Made by a program: the position numbers and the translations under genes. DNA of 64,000 nucleotides from Pseudomicrostroma phylloplanum (lineage: Eukaryota; Basidiomycota; Exobasidiomycetes; Microstromatales): the NCBI GenBank assembly GCA_039545275.1, contig BCHS01000019.1:62001-126000 (forward strand), written 5' to 3'. A model generated the notes under the pieces. It was given only the letters and a program-made list of their open reading frames with translations. It was not told the DNA's origin and made no database searches. Shown here piece after piece: positions 53,866 to 64,000 of the stretch (positions within the stretch are counted from its first letter, which is position 1; each line of letters starts with the position of its first letter).

Positions 53866-55842
53866 TCACCTGCGGACGAACGTGGCGCTGTAGTCCTCGC
53901 AAGGATGCGTGAGACTGCTCTTGTAGTTGGGTGGCCACTCCCACCCATCCCTCTTCTCTTCCTCTTGAGATCTCCCCGCAGGGGGAGGTCTCTTGCCTAG
54001 GCAGACCTGTCCCTCATGGGGCGCCGCCCACTTCACGTCCCACTTGGGCAGTATGAGCGTAAGTACCGCCATTGCCTCAAAGTAGGCCAGTGTCATGCCA
54101 AGGCAGAGTCGGGGGCCCCCATTGAAGGCGTGGAACTTCCACGGACCAAGGTTGGTGTTGAAGCGCCTTCCTCCCGGCCCACTCTCGTCGGAGAGAAGGA
54201 AGCGAGAGGGCTTGTACTCGGCACAGTCCTCCCCCCAGACGGTAGGCAGACGCGCGATGACCCAGTCGGACCAGGCGACCATCTCTCCCTTGAAGACCTT
54301 CACCGGTGGAGGAACGCTAGAAGTCCCAGCACTGTTAAGAGGAGTGATGACGTCGTCCGCAAGGGCGCTCTTTGAGTTCTTGGGGACGGGAGGGTGGAGT
54401 CGTATTGACTCTGCCAGGCAGGCCTGCATGTAGGGCAGCTGACGGAGGTCGTCGTATGCGAGGTAGTTGGGTGTATCTGCATCCGTGGCTGAGGAGGGAA
54501 AGAGCAAGGCGATCTCGTCCAGAATGGGTTGAACGTGCTCGGGGTGGGCGAAGAGCTCGATAAAGAACCACGAGAGGGATTGAGCAGTCGTGTCTCGCCC
54601 GGCTGTGACGAGACAGGATACGACGGAAAAAGGTCAACAATGCTTCCTGTCACGAGTCGAGGCAATTGGCAGACTCACCAATGATGAAGTTCAGCACCAC
54701 GTCCAGCAGCTCTTCAGGGTCTCTAGTCATATCCATGAAGAGCCCTAGCAGGTCCTTATCGTTACCACTTCCAGGAGCCAAGCCCGCCCTCTGAATCTTT
54801 TCGTTCAGCGCCGCCTCGGACTGGTCCGCTGCGCCCCCCGTGACCTGTATCTCCTCGCCGCGGGCCTTCTCCTTCAGGTCCAGCAGCATAAGCCTATCAT
54901 CGATGATCTTCCCCGCAAAGCTACGCATGACCTTTGTCCAGGCGGCCATCTGCTTGCCCGAGGCGGTGTACTTCTCCCACAACTGCCAACCGGGCTTGGC
55001 GAATCGATTGTTGATGTGCTCTTGCGCAGAATCAAAGGCTACAGCGAAGGGGACGTCCTTGTGCAGACAAGCAGGGTCCGGACTCAGGCAATCGATGTCT
55101 GCGCCAAAGGCCATCTTAGAGAACGAGGAGAGGGTGTAACGGAAAAAGAGGTTGGGAAGCCCGATGGTACCTTGTCCTCCCTCGGCAGTAATGGCATCGA
55201 GGAGACCATTCACCGACTGCAGTTCCTCGTGGACAACGGTGGTGACGACGCGGCGGAACTGACCCGCAGAGAAGACCCTGCTGGCCATCTTTCGAGTCCT
55301 CTTCCATTCCTCGCCATCAGTAACGAAGATGCCAGTCGTTCCAATGAAATCTCCAAAGGCATTGCGTAGGAAGTTGCCCTTGACGTAGTTGTTGAAGTTG
55401 GTCTTTTGGATGTGCTCAATGTAGGCTGGATGATTGAGGAAGACGATCCTACCAACTGGTGGGACAGTCCATGAGAAATTAGGTTTGCCAGGCGGGCAGG
55501 AGTTTGCTAGATGGAGGAAGTGGTCGAATTGCTTCTTTGTCTGTAGAGGAAGTATAGGGAAGGGGATGAATACCTATCAGATGAGCTCCTACCCCGCACA
55601 CTCGTCCAGACTTCACCCCCCGCTCAGTCACTCACTCCTCTCTTGGCTACTTCCACCAAATTTCCTATGAGAGGAAGGCCAGGCACGGTCCACACATGCG
55701 GCCGATCACCATGTGTGCCTACCAGCCTGCCCGGATATCTGGCCAGTAAGTACAGGAAGAGCAGCGCCGCGGAAGGTAGTGCATAGCCAAACGTCTGGGT
55801 GATGTGACCAACGAATTCGGAGACGCTTGAGGTGTAGGACAT
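53866..55842 (-). CDS. Cytochrome P450 (CYP52/CYP63-like, fatty-acid or alkane hydroxylase type)
   Basis: 601 residues from minus-strand exons 55842-55636, 55540-54679 and 54602-53866 (introns of 95 and 76 bases, GTGAGT donors). One N-terminal membrane anchor (YALPSAALLFLYLLARYPG), then a proline hinge (VPGLPLIGN). The I-helix oxygen-binding motif is AGRDTTAQSLSWF, formed only after splicing. The K-helix ExxR is in ACLAESIRLHPPVPKNSK, the PERF region reads YKPSRFL, and the heme loop is FNGGPRLCLGMTLAYFEAM with the Cys ligand. All key residues are present. The middle (NYVKGNFLRNAFGDFIGTTG, then DGEEWKRTRKMASRVFS) fits the CYP52/63/64 clade that hydroxylates long-chain fatty acids and alkanes at the endoplasmic reticulum. 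The substrate is inferred from the clade. Confidence 0.9.
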
Positions 55843-56738
55843 GGCGACCTGCTGATCCGTGCGTATATGCTGCAGAGCGGGTATCGTCCGGTCGAAGAAG
55901 GACAGCAGGCAGACAAGCGGGTATTCAGGATCGAAGATGTGATGGCAGAGCAGATGACAAGGGTACACTACATGATGTCGAGGGTATCGTCAGAAATACC
56001 AAGGACCTACCTCGGCCTCCAGAGCGGCCGTTCAAGTTACCTCGCTCCTGTGAATCAATCTCGGTCGTCAATCGGGCGGGGAGGCCCTCCGGCTACTTGG
56101 GCGCCGTGCCGGTTCCCGGAGATACGCGGCAGGGCAGGGCCAGAGCCTTCTAAATCTGAATTGCGCGGGTCGAGCATTCCGGCGGTGAATCTATCAAGAC
56201 ACGAGGCACGTGCATCGCTCCACCTCGATGTACCATTCGCACGCGGAGCCCCAGCACGACTAGTACATCGGCCACATCATGGACTCGAGAACAGGTTTCG
56301 AATCGCGGACAATAGGACGCTTGCCGAGTCAATGTCAAGGATGCGGAGGCCATCTGGCTCTCTCGTTACAGCAACGACCGAGACTTCTCTGTGATCACGA
56401 GCGAGCCCACACAATGCAAGACGCAGCAAGGTACATAGTAGCATTGTTTTCTGTTCCGGATTCCTCTCCATTGAACGAGAGATTCAGACGGCGGCACGGT
56501 AGATGCCGATCGCCCTCTGGGTGCCGATCCCGTCCCGCCGAGCTTTGCGCAGAAGCAAAGTTTTGCCAGGAGTCTCCGCAGAGCAAAGAGCATTCGATTC
56601 GGTGAAGCACGGGGAGTGCCCAGCAGCAAAGCAGCAAGCGACTTGCTGTCGTGCGCGGAGGCAAAGCAACAGCACTCGCGTACGGCGGCTATAGCAACGA
56701 CTGACTAGCATAATTCCGCCGCCGAGAGGAGCACATCG

Positions 56739-56765
56739 TGGGCTCAGTGGGCTCAGTGGGCTCAG
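56739..56765. repeat. Three tandem copies of a 9-base unit (GTGGGCTCA)
   Basis: Perfect tandem triplication with no interruptions, about 200 bases upstream of the TATATAAG box; could be a regulatory motif cluster or a replication slippage product. Confidence 0.8.
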
Positions 56766-56955
56766 AAGGCCTGGATTTCTCAAAGCGAAAGGTGGAGTTG
56801 CGAGATTACTTCGGCCATACTCATAGGCAAAGGTTCGCCCAACTCGCGACAGCTGCCTCTCAGCGGCTGTGAACAAGCAGCCATAAGACGTACATCTTGC
56901 TGTTGCCCCGAGCTAACAAATTCGCCACCCAAACTTCGCAGAATCGCCGGTGCGA

Positions 56956-56963
56956 TATATAAG
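56956..56963 (+). promoter_or_regulatory. TATA box (TATATAAG)
   Basis: GCGATATATAAGATCACG lies 250 bases upstream of the start codon at 57213. It is one of the best TATA matches in the window and its gene partner at 62568 has a similar box. Confidence 0.6.
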
Positions 56964-57212
56964 ATCACGCCGGCCCAACCGCTCCGCGCATCATCCTCTC
57001 CTCCTCTTCAGCAGCGCTCACTCACCTTCGCCGATATCATCTTCAGCCTATCCTGCGACGTAGAGCCGGTCTTCATACGTCTTTCTACTTCAACAGCTGG
57101 TATTGATAGTGCTTCAACCCTACCACGAAGCAACAAAGCGCAACGTCAGCTCGAAGCCACTTGCCTCAGATTCGTCAACCATTCAACTACTGAACAATTT
57201 GACAGTCCAGTC

Positions 57213-58898
57213 ATGAAGCTCACCGCTAACCAGGTCTCCCTGGCGATCAGTCTCTCTCTTGCCCTGTCTTCCGGCACAGCATTCGCTCTGCCATTCCTCA
57301 ATGAGGGCGAGGGTGATGCGGCCACATATCTAAGACGTCAAGTCGCCGACCCATTGCAATTCGGGATGGGCAGCCGCGGCGTGCAGAGTCTTGAGGCCAT
57401 ACCGATCGAAGCGTCCTTGCTTAACGGTCCCACCAAACGCTTCGATGACCTCAAGAGGAGCACCGGCCAAGCGCCAATTAAGCCCCCTGTCTGGGTTCCC
57501 ATGGACCCGGAGCGAGAAGAGCTAGGACCAGGCGAAGCTCCAAGGCCCAAGAAGCCTCGACATGGCAAGAAGTCTGCTCATCCTAAGAAGTCGGCAAAGA
57601 AGTCGTCGAAGAAGTCATCAGGCAAGGGGCCAAAGCAGTCGGCAAAGCAATCGCGGCTAGAGCGCAAGGTGCTGCAACACCAACGCGCCTTGCTCGAGCA
57701 AGAGAAGCCTGTCAGCAAAGGGTCCAAAGCAGGCAACCCGTCCAAGTCAAGCTCCAAGGGTAGCACAAAGAACTCTCACCGCGGGGCCAATCATTCACCA
57801 CTGCCCAAGTCAAGCCACAACGGTGCTGCTGGTAAACCTGAGCCACCGGGCGAAGGAGATCATAAGCCTCCCCACAAAGTCGCGGCCGATCCATTTGGTG
57901 TCAGTAAAATGCAGTCTCCAGGACCCAAGATGCCGGCATTCGAAGCCGGCTCCGCTGTAAAGCGTTCTCGACATGATGAGATCGAGCAAGCCTTCGAGCG
58001 AGACGAGCAGGACGACCAGACGGAGAATCCGAGCCAGGCTTCTGAGCAAGGGGACCCCAAGGGGGATGAGGAGAAGAATGACCAGTCAAAGGGCCCGCAG
58101 CCCACACTTGCAGGCATGCTGCTGCCCACCAAACGCTCTCTGTGGTCATCTCCGTCTGGTGATATGATTGTTCATGAGAGGGACATCGACGAAGAGATCG
58201 AAGAGGCGCGTGATGACGACGATGGCAATGTCTTCTGGGACCGAGACATCGACGATGTCGCGTCTCGAGACGTTGGACTCTCCGACGAAGAGGTGAGTAC
58301 AAGCTACAGAACGTCTGCGCGCGCTACCGATACTGAAGAGACCCACACATGAATCCTCCTTCACAGTTTGAGGCTGCCCGAGATCTGTTGGCAGACTTGG
58401 ACACCTTCGAAGATGCTCGAGACATGCTCGCCACGGAGCTCTTCGCCGCTCGCCCGCCCACGATCGGCAAGAGAGGCGAGATCGACGAGGCCGTGAGTAA
58501 GAGAGACGAGCATCGCAGCTGACATACTACCGAAAATTTGCTGACCACTGATACCAACTCCCAACGCCTCCAAATGACCTCAGATCGAATCCGCATGGGC
58601 TCGCGCGGCTGTTGATGACGACATCACTGCCCGCGACTGGCGACTAGCTGCCCAGAAGGCCATCGACTGCAGCGTCGATCCTGCGGGCTGCGCTCTCAAG
58701 TACGGTCTCAGCTATACCGGGCTTGAGCCATCCGAGGGGCAGAGAGCTACCTTCGACAAGTTGCGAGCCGCCACACAGAAGGCTCGCGAGTGTGGCACCA
58801 ACCCAATGGGTTGTGCCATGGACCACAGCCTCAGCTTTGTGGGCCTTGAGCCACCTCCCGGACGACGATCTGCTGCTGACGAAGGCTTCGCCGCTTGA
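57213..58898 (+). CDS. Secreted Lys-rich protein with dibasic sites and a C-terminal two-Cys tandem repeat
   Basis: 506 residues from exons 57213-58292, 58367-58492 and 58584-58898 (introns 74 and 91 bases, GTGAGT, all phase 0). The signal peptide is MKLTANQVSLAISLSLALSS. Dibasic sites: RR 41-42, KR 75-76, KR 81-82, KR near 249, KR near 306 and KR near 394. Residues 110-200 are Lys/Ser-rich and histone-H1-like (KKSAHPKKSAKKSSKKSSGK). A Glu/Asp-rich part follows (residues 250-360). The C-terminus holds two copies of a roughly 40-residue unit. Copy one is AAQKAIDCSVDPAGCA to GLEP, copy two is ATQKARECGTNPMGCA to GLEP, each with C-x6-C. Convergent with another charge-segregated secreted protein. 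Family not recognised. The phase-0 introns separate basic, acidic and repeat segments like modules. Confidence 0.78.
58653..58870 (+). repeat. Tandem two-Cys protein repeat (two copies)
   Basis: Within the last exon of the Lys-rich secreted gene, two adjacent units of about 40 codons encode matching order: AxQKA, C-x6-C, a GLSYTGLEP or HSLSFVGLEP block. Divergence between copies indicates an old duplication. Confidence 0.75.
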
Positions 58899-59491
58899 GA
58901 CTAGCGAGATGCACCGCAAAAAGCTACAGACTGCAGCAGCCGTCCTACAGGCTGCGCCTTGAAGTGACTTGTCTCCGCGAAGCCCGCCAAGCTAGAGATC
59001 TGGTGTGCACCGGCCAAGCTTCCGACCCGCTTTGCTCCCTTTTTGTAGGCTTATGCTCTGTTCTGACAAATACAGCCTCTCAATATCGCATGCTCACATG
59101 TCAATACATTCGAACATTCTCACTCTCACCCTCTTGAAGATGTGTCGCTGCTGAAAGGTAGCTGCCAATGCACCTGTATTCTCTTCATGTAAAGTGAAGT
59201 CTCGCGAGCAGATCGCCGGCACTGCCGTGACGCTTATTTGGCCGAGTCATACAAATTGTAAAGAATGCGAATCGATCAAGATGTGCTAGGGTCTCGAGCT
59301 CGCCAATCTTTTCTCGGGGCGGGAGTCACTCGCAGCCGTAAGCAGCAGGATTTTCGGTTCAATTCCATGGATTGTAAGGAAGGTGAATGACGAGCCGAGG
59401 CCGCATCAATACATCAGAGAATATTGAAGGTGAAGATTGGGGGAAAAAAAGCAGGACAAGTATGGATAGACGCAGAGAACTTGGACCTCGC
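58899..59491. other. Convergent 3' region between the two Lys-rich secreted genes
   Basis: 593 bases between facing stop codons, AT-richer than the flanks (59040-59270). A small plus-strand frame (58895-59137) is only read-through of the upstream gene's end. No gene seen. Confidence 0.4.
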
Positions 59492-62400
59492 TCACTCGTA
59501 GTCGCTCATCGACTGAGCGCGAGCCAGGACGTCGTTCATGTACTCGTCGAACTCTCGCTGAGTGATGTCGGCATCGTTGTCGACGTCTCGCCTGGCCAAG
59601 ATGTCTTCGACGAGAGAGTCGATGTCTCGCTGGGAGAGGAGGACAGAGTGCTCCTGCTGCTCGGGAGCGAGGGTAGAGCTGCGAGCCAGCACCTGGTTCA
59701 AGGCGCTGTTTCCCTGCAGTGCGGCAGAGTCATAGGTCTCGCCTCGGCGTAGGATGCCGCCTACAGTAGTCAGGGCACCAGCTCCCATGAGCTTCAGGCC
59801 TCCCAAGAGACCCCTGCCGAACTTCTTGAATGAGAACCTTGGCGAGAGCTCGTCCGAGCTGCGGGCTTCGAGACCGGTGTTGGCGTTAGGGTAGGCGTTC
59901 ACATCACGCTTGATCTAAAGCAGACGAGAGGGAATGATTCTGGGGTGTTCAGCTAAGTACCGACAAAGGCTTCGCCCCCACTTTCTACACCCGCTGCTCA
60001 GCTACGCACCGTGTTGGCCTGAGTTCTGCTGCCGTGTTCTTTTGCGCTTTCGACAGGTGTGGTCTCATGGCCCTTGGTAGTACCCTGCTCGTGCTCAGCC
60101 TCCGACTTCTCCTTGTGGGTTCCAGGAGTAGTGGTAGTGGGGGTAGAAGGCTTACCGGTGTGCACGCTGCTGGTGGTCTTCTTCTCGGTCTCAGTGCCCT
60201 CCTTCTTGGGGATGGCGTCCTCGTGGCTGGTGGTAGTGGTGGTGGTAGTGGGTGTGTGGACGCCCTTCTTGTCAAGAGGCTTGTGCTCCGAGACCTTCTC
60301 CTTGCCGTTGGGAGTCGCGTGGTGCGCAGTCTTCTCCTTGGTGGCGGTGGTAGTATTAGTAGTGTGCCCCTTCTGCTCCTTACCGTCGGCGGTAGTCGTG
60401 TGGCCCTTGTTGTTGGGGGTGAGTGCGGTCTCCTTGTGGACAGGCGAAGCGGTCTCCTTATTGTGCGTAGGCGTCTTGGGGGCCTCCTTCTTTCCGTGGG
60501 TGCTGCCCTTCACAGGAGCGGGATGAGTGGAAGTGCCCTTGTGACCTGTGCCGTGGGTCTTGCTCTGAGCCTTGTCGTCTACAGACTCCTTCTTGGCACC
60601 TGCAGGAGTGGTCTTGCCGAGCTTCTTGGGGGTAGAAGGGCCCTTGCCAACATGGGTCTTCTTTGCGGTAGCATTGTGTTCGACAGTCTTCTTGTTGGCA
60701 GCGTCCTTGTGGGAAGCACCCTTCTTCTTGACAAGGGTGGTCTTCTTCCCAGTCTTGGGCTTACCACCGACTTTGTTTGTTCCCCGCGAGCCGGTCTTCT
60801 TCTTGGTAGCAGAAGACTTCGAGTCGATCCTCTTCTTGGCGGGAGACTTAGCGCCAGTCCTCTTCTTGGCAGGGGCCCTGACACCATTCTTCTTCTTCTT
60901 CTTGTCAGCAGGGCCCTTAGTGCCAGCCTTCTTCTTGGTCGCAGGGCTCTTTCCGCGTCCGCGGGCAGCCTTCTTGGCAGTGACAGAATCCTTCTTGCCA
61001 GCCTTGTTCTTGCTCACCACACGCTGCTTGCCAGCACCACTCTTCTTGGCACCGAGCTTGCGGGGGCCAGTCGACTTGCCTGGGGCCTTGTTTTTGTTGA
61101 CAGCTCTGCCCTTGCGGTCCTTTCCGGGACGTCGCGAACCGACCTTGGTGTTGCCCGACTTCTTGGAGTTGCCGGGCTTCTTACCCTTTCCACGCTGCTT
61201 TGGCCTGGTGGTCACTCCGTTCTTGGCACCGGCCTTGTGAGCGCCGTTGCGGTTTGGCTTGGTGGTCAGTCCGTTCTTAGCGCCGGGCTTGCCGCCCTTG
61301 GCAGTACCTTGCTTGTGCTTAGTGGTAGGGCTGGTGCTCTTGTGGGGCTTGACCTCCTTGCCGGCTTTGTGGACCTTGCCTCCGTCGCTAGGCTTGCTCT
61401 CATGCTTAGGCTTGCTCTCTGTGCCTGCCTTGCCATGACTTGTGAGTTGAGTGTTGTGGAGCTTGTCTTTGCCGTCGATCACCATCTCCTTGCCGGAGTG
61501 AGTGTTGATGACCTTGTTGCCACCGTTGCCGTGCTCCTTGGTGCCCGCTGCGGTGTTGGTGTGCTCCTTCCCGGCAGGTGGAGTAGTCTTCGATGCGGGC
61601 TTGGCGCCGTCATGGCTGCCGGTGGTAGACTCGGTCTTGACCTTGCCGTCGAGCTTGTTCTCAGTCTTGGTGCTGGGGTCGGTGGGCTTGGCTTCGGTCT
61701 TGGTAGCAGGCTGCTTGCTCTCGGTGGCAGGGTTGGTGCCAGTCGTGGTCTTGCTCTCCGTGAGAGGCTTTACAGTGCCGGTGGGGAGAGTGCTCTCGGT
61801 CTTGCTGACGCCGTTCGGGGAAGCGGTCTCTGTCTTGCCCTTGTGAGTGAATGTCTCCGACCCAGTCTTGGTAGTCGTCTCTGTCTCCGGTGTGGACTTG
61901 CCAGTGGTGGTCTCTGTCTTGCTACCGTTGAGCTTCTCATTGAGAGTGGCAGGCGTGTGCACCGGAGTCGTCACCTGTGTCTGGCCAGCTTCTCGTTCGT
62001 AGACGTCTTCCGAAGCCTCATCATACTCGCGCTCATCGAAGGACGCCTCATCGTCGAAGTCGCGCTCTTCGAAAGAGGCGTCGTCATCGACATCGCGCTC
62101 TTCAGAGAGGTCCTCGTCGTCGAAGTCACGCTCTCCGAAGGTAACATCGTCGTCGACGTCGCGCTCCTCGGAAGCCGCCTCGTCGTCAACTTCACGTTCC
62201 TCAGAGAAAGTCTCCTCATCGGCATCGCGCTCCTCAAAGGCAGCGTCATCGTCCTCGGCTCGCTCCTCGAAGTCCTCTGCTGCTAGATCAGCGTCACGCT
62301 CAGAGAGGTCGTCGTCAGCCTCGTCGCGGGCGCTGGAGAAATCGACTTCGTATAGCACGTCCCTCTTGCGGTCGTGCTGGGGCGGCTCGCCGGGAATGAT

Positions 62401-62568
62401 TGCACCAGTATCGGGCTGTCCAGATCGTGTCTCAAGTTCCTGCTTGGCACCGAATGGCCCAAGGGCACCAGGAGGCTGAGAAGATCCAGTCTCTGATGAG
62501 GAAGCGGCAAGGACGCTCTCAGAGCTGAGGGCCATGGCCAACACGACGATGGCAACTGTGATCTTCAT
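59492..62568 (-). CDS. Secreted charge-segregated protein: acidic repeats, H1-like basic tract, C-terminal EF-hand-like loop
   Basis: 993 residues from minus-strand exons 62568-60010 and 59914-59492. The 95-base intron has the only non-GTGAGT donor found here (GTGCGT). Signal peptide MKITVAIVVLAMALSSESVL. KR near 69. Residues 80-195 are about ten copies of an acidic unit of roughly 11 residues (FEERDVDDD type). A Thr/Lys-rich stretch comes next, then about 300 residues of Lys/Gly/Ala-rich histone-H1-like sequence (TKKKAGTKGPADKKKKK), then Thr/Lys/His-rich sequence. The second exon begins IKRDVNAYPN and has a Gly-rich hydrophobic segment (FGRGLLGGLKLMGAGALTTV). It ends with the loop DVDNDADITQRE at 963-974, framed by predicted helices VLLSQRDIDSLVEDILARR and EFDEYMNDVLARAQS. 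The loop has Asp at 1, 3, 5, 7 and Glu at 12, as in an EF-hand. Family not recognised. Confidence 0.78.
61983..62335 (-). repeat. Acidic coding repeat (ERD-rich 10-11 residue units)
   Basis: About ten in-frame copies of a 30-33-base unit encode variants of xFEERDVDDDA. On the plus strand they appear as repeated TCGTCGTCGAAGTCGCGCTC-type sequence. They form the N-terminal acidic block of the secreted protein. Confidence 0.85.
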
Positions 62569-64000
62569 CTTGATGAAGGTGTGGGGTTGGTGAACAGAAG
62601 GAGATCGCTGAGGGTATTGAGTGTCCGTTCGAAGGATGCAATGTAGGTGGTGGATTCGGGATGAAGTGAATAGAACCAGTCTAATGCACGATGAGATCCG
62701 GCTTCAAGTTACGTGTAGTCCTCGAAGATCAACTCTGAGGTCAGAAGCACGAGACTGGGGGAGGGATAAGGGGGAAATCGTTGTGAGCACTGCTAACGGA
62801 ATGAAGGTGGAGTAGGTGAGCGGCCATGAAGGGATGATTATATACCTTGCCGTCGTCCTACATGAGGCCCGCTTGCTCAGAGCACGTCAGCTTGCTGCCC
62901 CGACATATCAGTTGCGCCTGGGCACTCATAGCTCTCTGCCGTCCGCTGCGCAAGTCGCGGCGGTAAGGCTTTGCTTGCACAATCGTTTCCCGGGCTACTC
63001 TTCCGAGAAGCGTTTGCCAAAGCCTCGGAGACATACGCAAATTTGCCCTCTGAGCAGCGTCACGCCGCTCAACGAGCAGTGATGGGAACAATGCAGCGCT
63101 GGAGAAGGGAGCTCTTGCTATGCAATTATGCCCAGCATTGCGAAGATGCCTCGAAGCAGCGCGTTCTGTCTTCTAACTACCATGGGAAAGTCAAGGATGG
63201 ACCGAACGGTGTGCGAGGTCCATCATCATTGGCACATCAAGAGCATTGCGCTCGCAGTGCCTCCGGATGCCCGGCCTCGAACACCACTGTCATTGCTACT
63301 GCGTCTCCCCTTGACCGATTGCCCGTCTCCTGAGGGTACTCGTAATGCCGTTGCTGTTGCACACAAGACTGACAGGTGTTCGGGATCCGTCACAGGTTGC
63401 TCGTCCGAAAATGTAACCGGCTGGAGACAGCAGCCATGTTCGTGTCATTCCGAGTAACCGCTACCGTGCAGCAAGGGAGATTTGTAGCAAGCGCAATGGG
63501 AAGATCAAAGACTATGTCTTGGCAGGTTGAGAAGGACCAAGGAGCAAAGCGCCCCTCCCAGCGCGAGTGCCGAGCAAGGGTGATTCAGTCGTATGGCCGC
63601 AAGCTCCGCGCTGTGTCTACTCTCATCGCGTGGGTCGAAAGAGATCAAGTACCTCGTGAATGTGTATTGACCTGGTCTCCTCTAGTATGGAGGATGAGGA
63701 AGCACAATGCGTTGCACGAATCAGAACATTCGCGCATACAAGGGCAAGCGGAACGGAGCAGGCACATGCGCTGCGCTGGGTTCCACTCTTCGGCCGATTT
63801 TTCCGTGATTGGCCTTGCCAAACCCCGCATCGGACTTTCCCCGCATGGAAGACGCACCGGGCCTGTTGCACCGACCGGGTCTTGGATCTCCCCGCTTGGG
63901 CCGGTATTTCGTCTGTCCGTCTACCGAAGACATTCCTTTTCCTGTTCTACTTCATACCCCTTATCGCTTGCTTAGAGAGCCTCCTTTTCCAGTCAGTGCA
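62569..64000. promoter_or_regulatory. Upstream region of the acidic/basic secreted gene and right edge
   Basis: 1432 bases. A TATATAAT box on the minus strand at 62837-62844 probably serves the gene starting at 62568. Beyond that I see only short frames without content to the window end. Confidence 0.4.
62837..62844 (-). promoter_or_regulatory. TATA box (TATATAAT)
   Basis: The plus strand ATTATATA reads TATATAAT on the minus strand, about 270 bases upstream of the start codon at 62568. Spacing mirrors the box of the neighbouring convergent gene. Confidence 0.55.

Larger units (their letters stand above)
55843..57212. promoter_or_regulatory. Divergent intergenic region P450 / secreted protein gene
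   Basis: 1370 bases. No supported gene. Contains a 9-base tandem repeat and a TATATAAG box with a long CT/CA-rich leader for the right-hand gene. Confidence 0.45.

Noticed and set aside
60034..62286. Plus-strand frame of 750 codons opposite the Lys-rich secreted gene
   Set aside because: It is the mirror of a strongly codon-biased, Lys/Thr/Gly/Asp-rich gene; the translation is an endless Leu/Val/Ser string with no real start, whereas the minus strand has a signal peptide and a proper intron.
1..64000. CRISPR arrays, bacterial operons or prophage features
   Set aside because: The window is eukaryotic, with spliced genes and mitochondrial-targeted proteins; the short tandem arrays are microsatellites or coding repeats without spacer structure.

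Overview
The window looks like nuclear chromosomal DNA from a basidiomycete fungus, probably a yeast-like or smut-related lineage of Ustilaginomycotina type. The reasons are GC-rich coding sequence, tightly packed genes on both strands, few and mostly short introns with an almost invariant 5' splice site (GTGAGT in 19 of the 20 introns placed here), and secreted Ser/Thr-rich proteins with dibasic sites. The lineage is an inference. The kingdom is secure from the gene set (LST8, IWS1/Spn1, mL44, Cox5, Atp15, Ubp3-type protease, Spo14-type phospholipase D).

Layout. 1-2.6 kb: no gene recognised. 2.6-14.4 kb: housekeeping genes: LST8 (-) divergent from mitochondrial ribosomal mL44 (+), IWS1/Spn1 (+), cytochrome c oxidase subunit IV/Cox5 (-) divergent from F1-ATPase epsilon Atp15 (+), a DUF1479 dioxygenase-like gene (-), and a small protein (+) built like only the DNA-binding half of a Tc1/mariner transposase. 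14.6-22.0 kb: a very large intronless phospholipase D (-) divergent from a Tim17/22/23-family membrane protein (+). 23.0-37.1 kb: five consecutive genes whose products all carry signal peptides: a Pro/Gly-rich protein with an AAGC microsatellite against its start codon, a mucin-like protein with a possible beta-pore-type module, a protein with two copies of a six-cysteine module, a long Cys-rich/Gly-rich protein and a GPI-anchored PEBP-like protein. 38.1-55.8 kb: Ubp3/USP10-like deubiquitinase (-) divergent from an R3H-SUZ RNA-binding protein (+), a gene-poor stretch, an MFS sugar/quinate-type transporter (+), an FSH-like pseudo-hydrolase (-) divergent from a DHHC palmitoyltransferase (+), and a cytochrome P450 (-). 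57.2-62.6 kb: two convergent genes for large secreted proteins with charge-segregated, lysine-rich, histone-H1-like tracts and dibasic sites. 62.6-64 kb: no gene recognised.

The most unusual content is the secreted-protein run (23-37 kb) and the pair at 57-62.6 kb. Together they suggest a cell-surface, cell-wall or effector-type locus whose proteins are probably matured at dibasic (Kex2-like) sites. One of the pair ends in a convincing EF-hand-like loop, unexpected in a secreted low-complexity protein. Functions of these seven proteins are not known and are not asserted here. Exon junctions were placed by eye from splice signals, reading-frame continuity and family resemblance; no alignment or transcript data were available.
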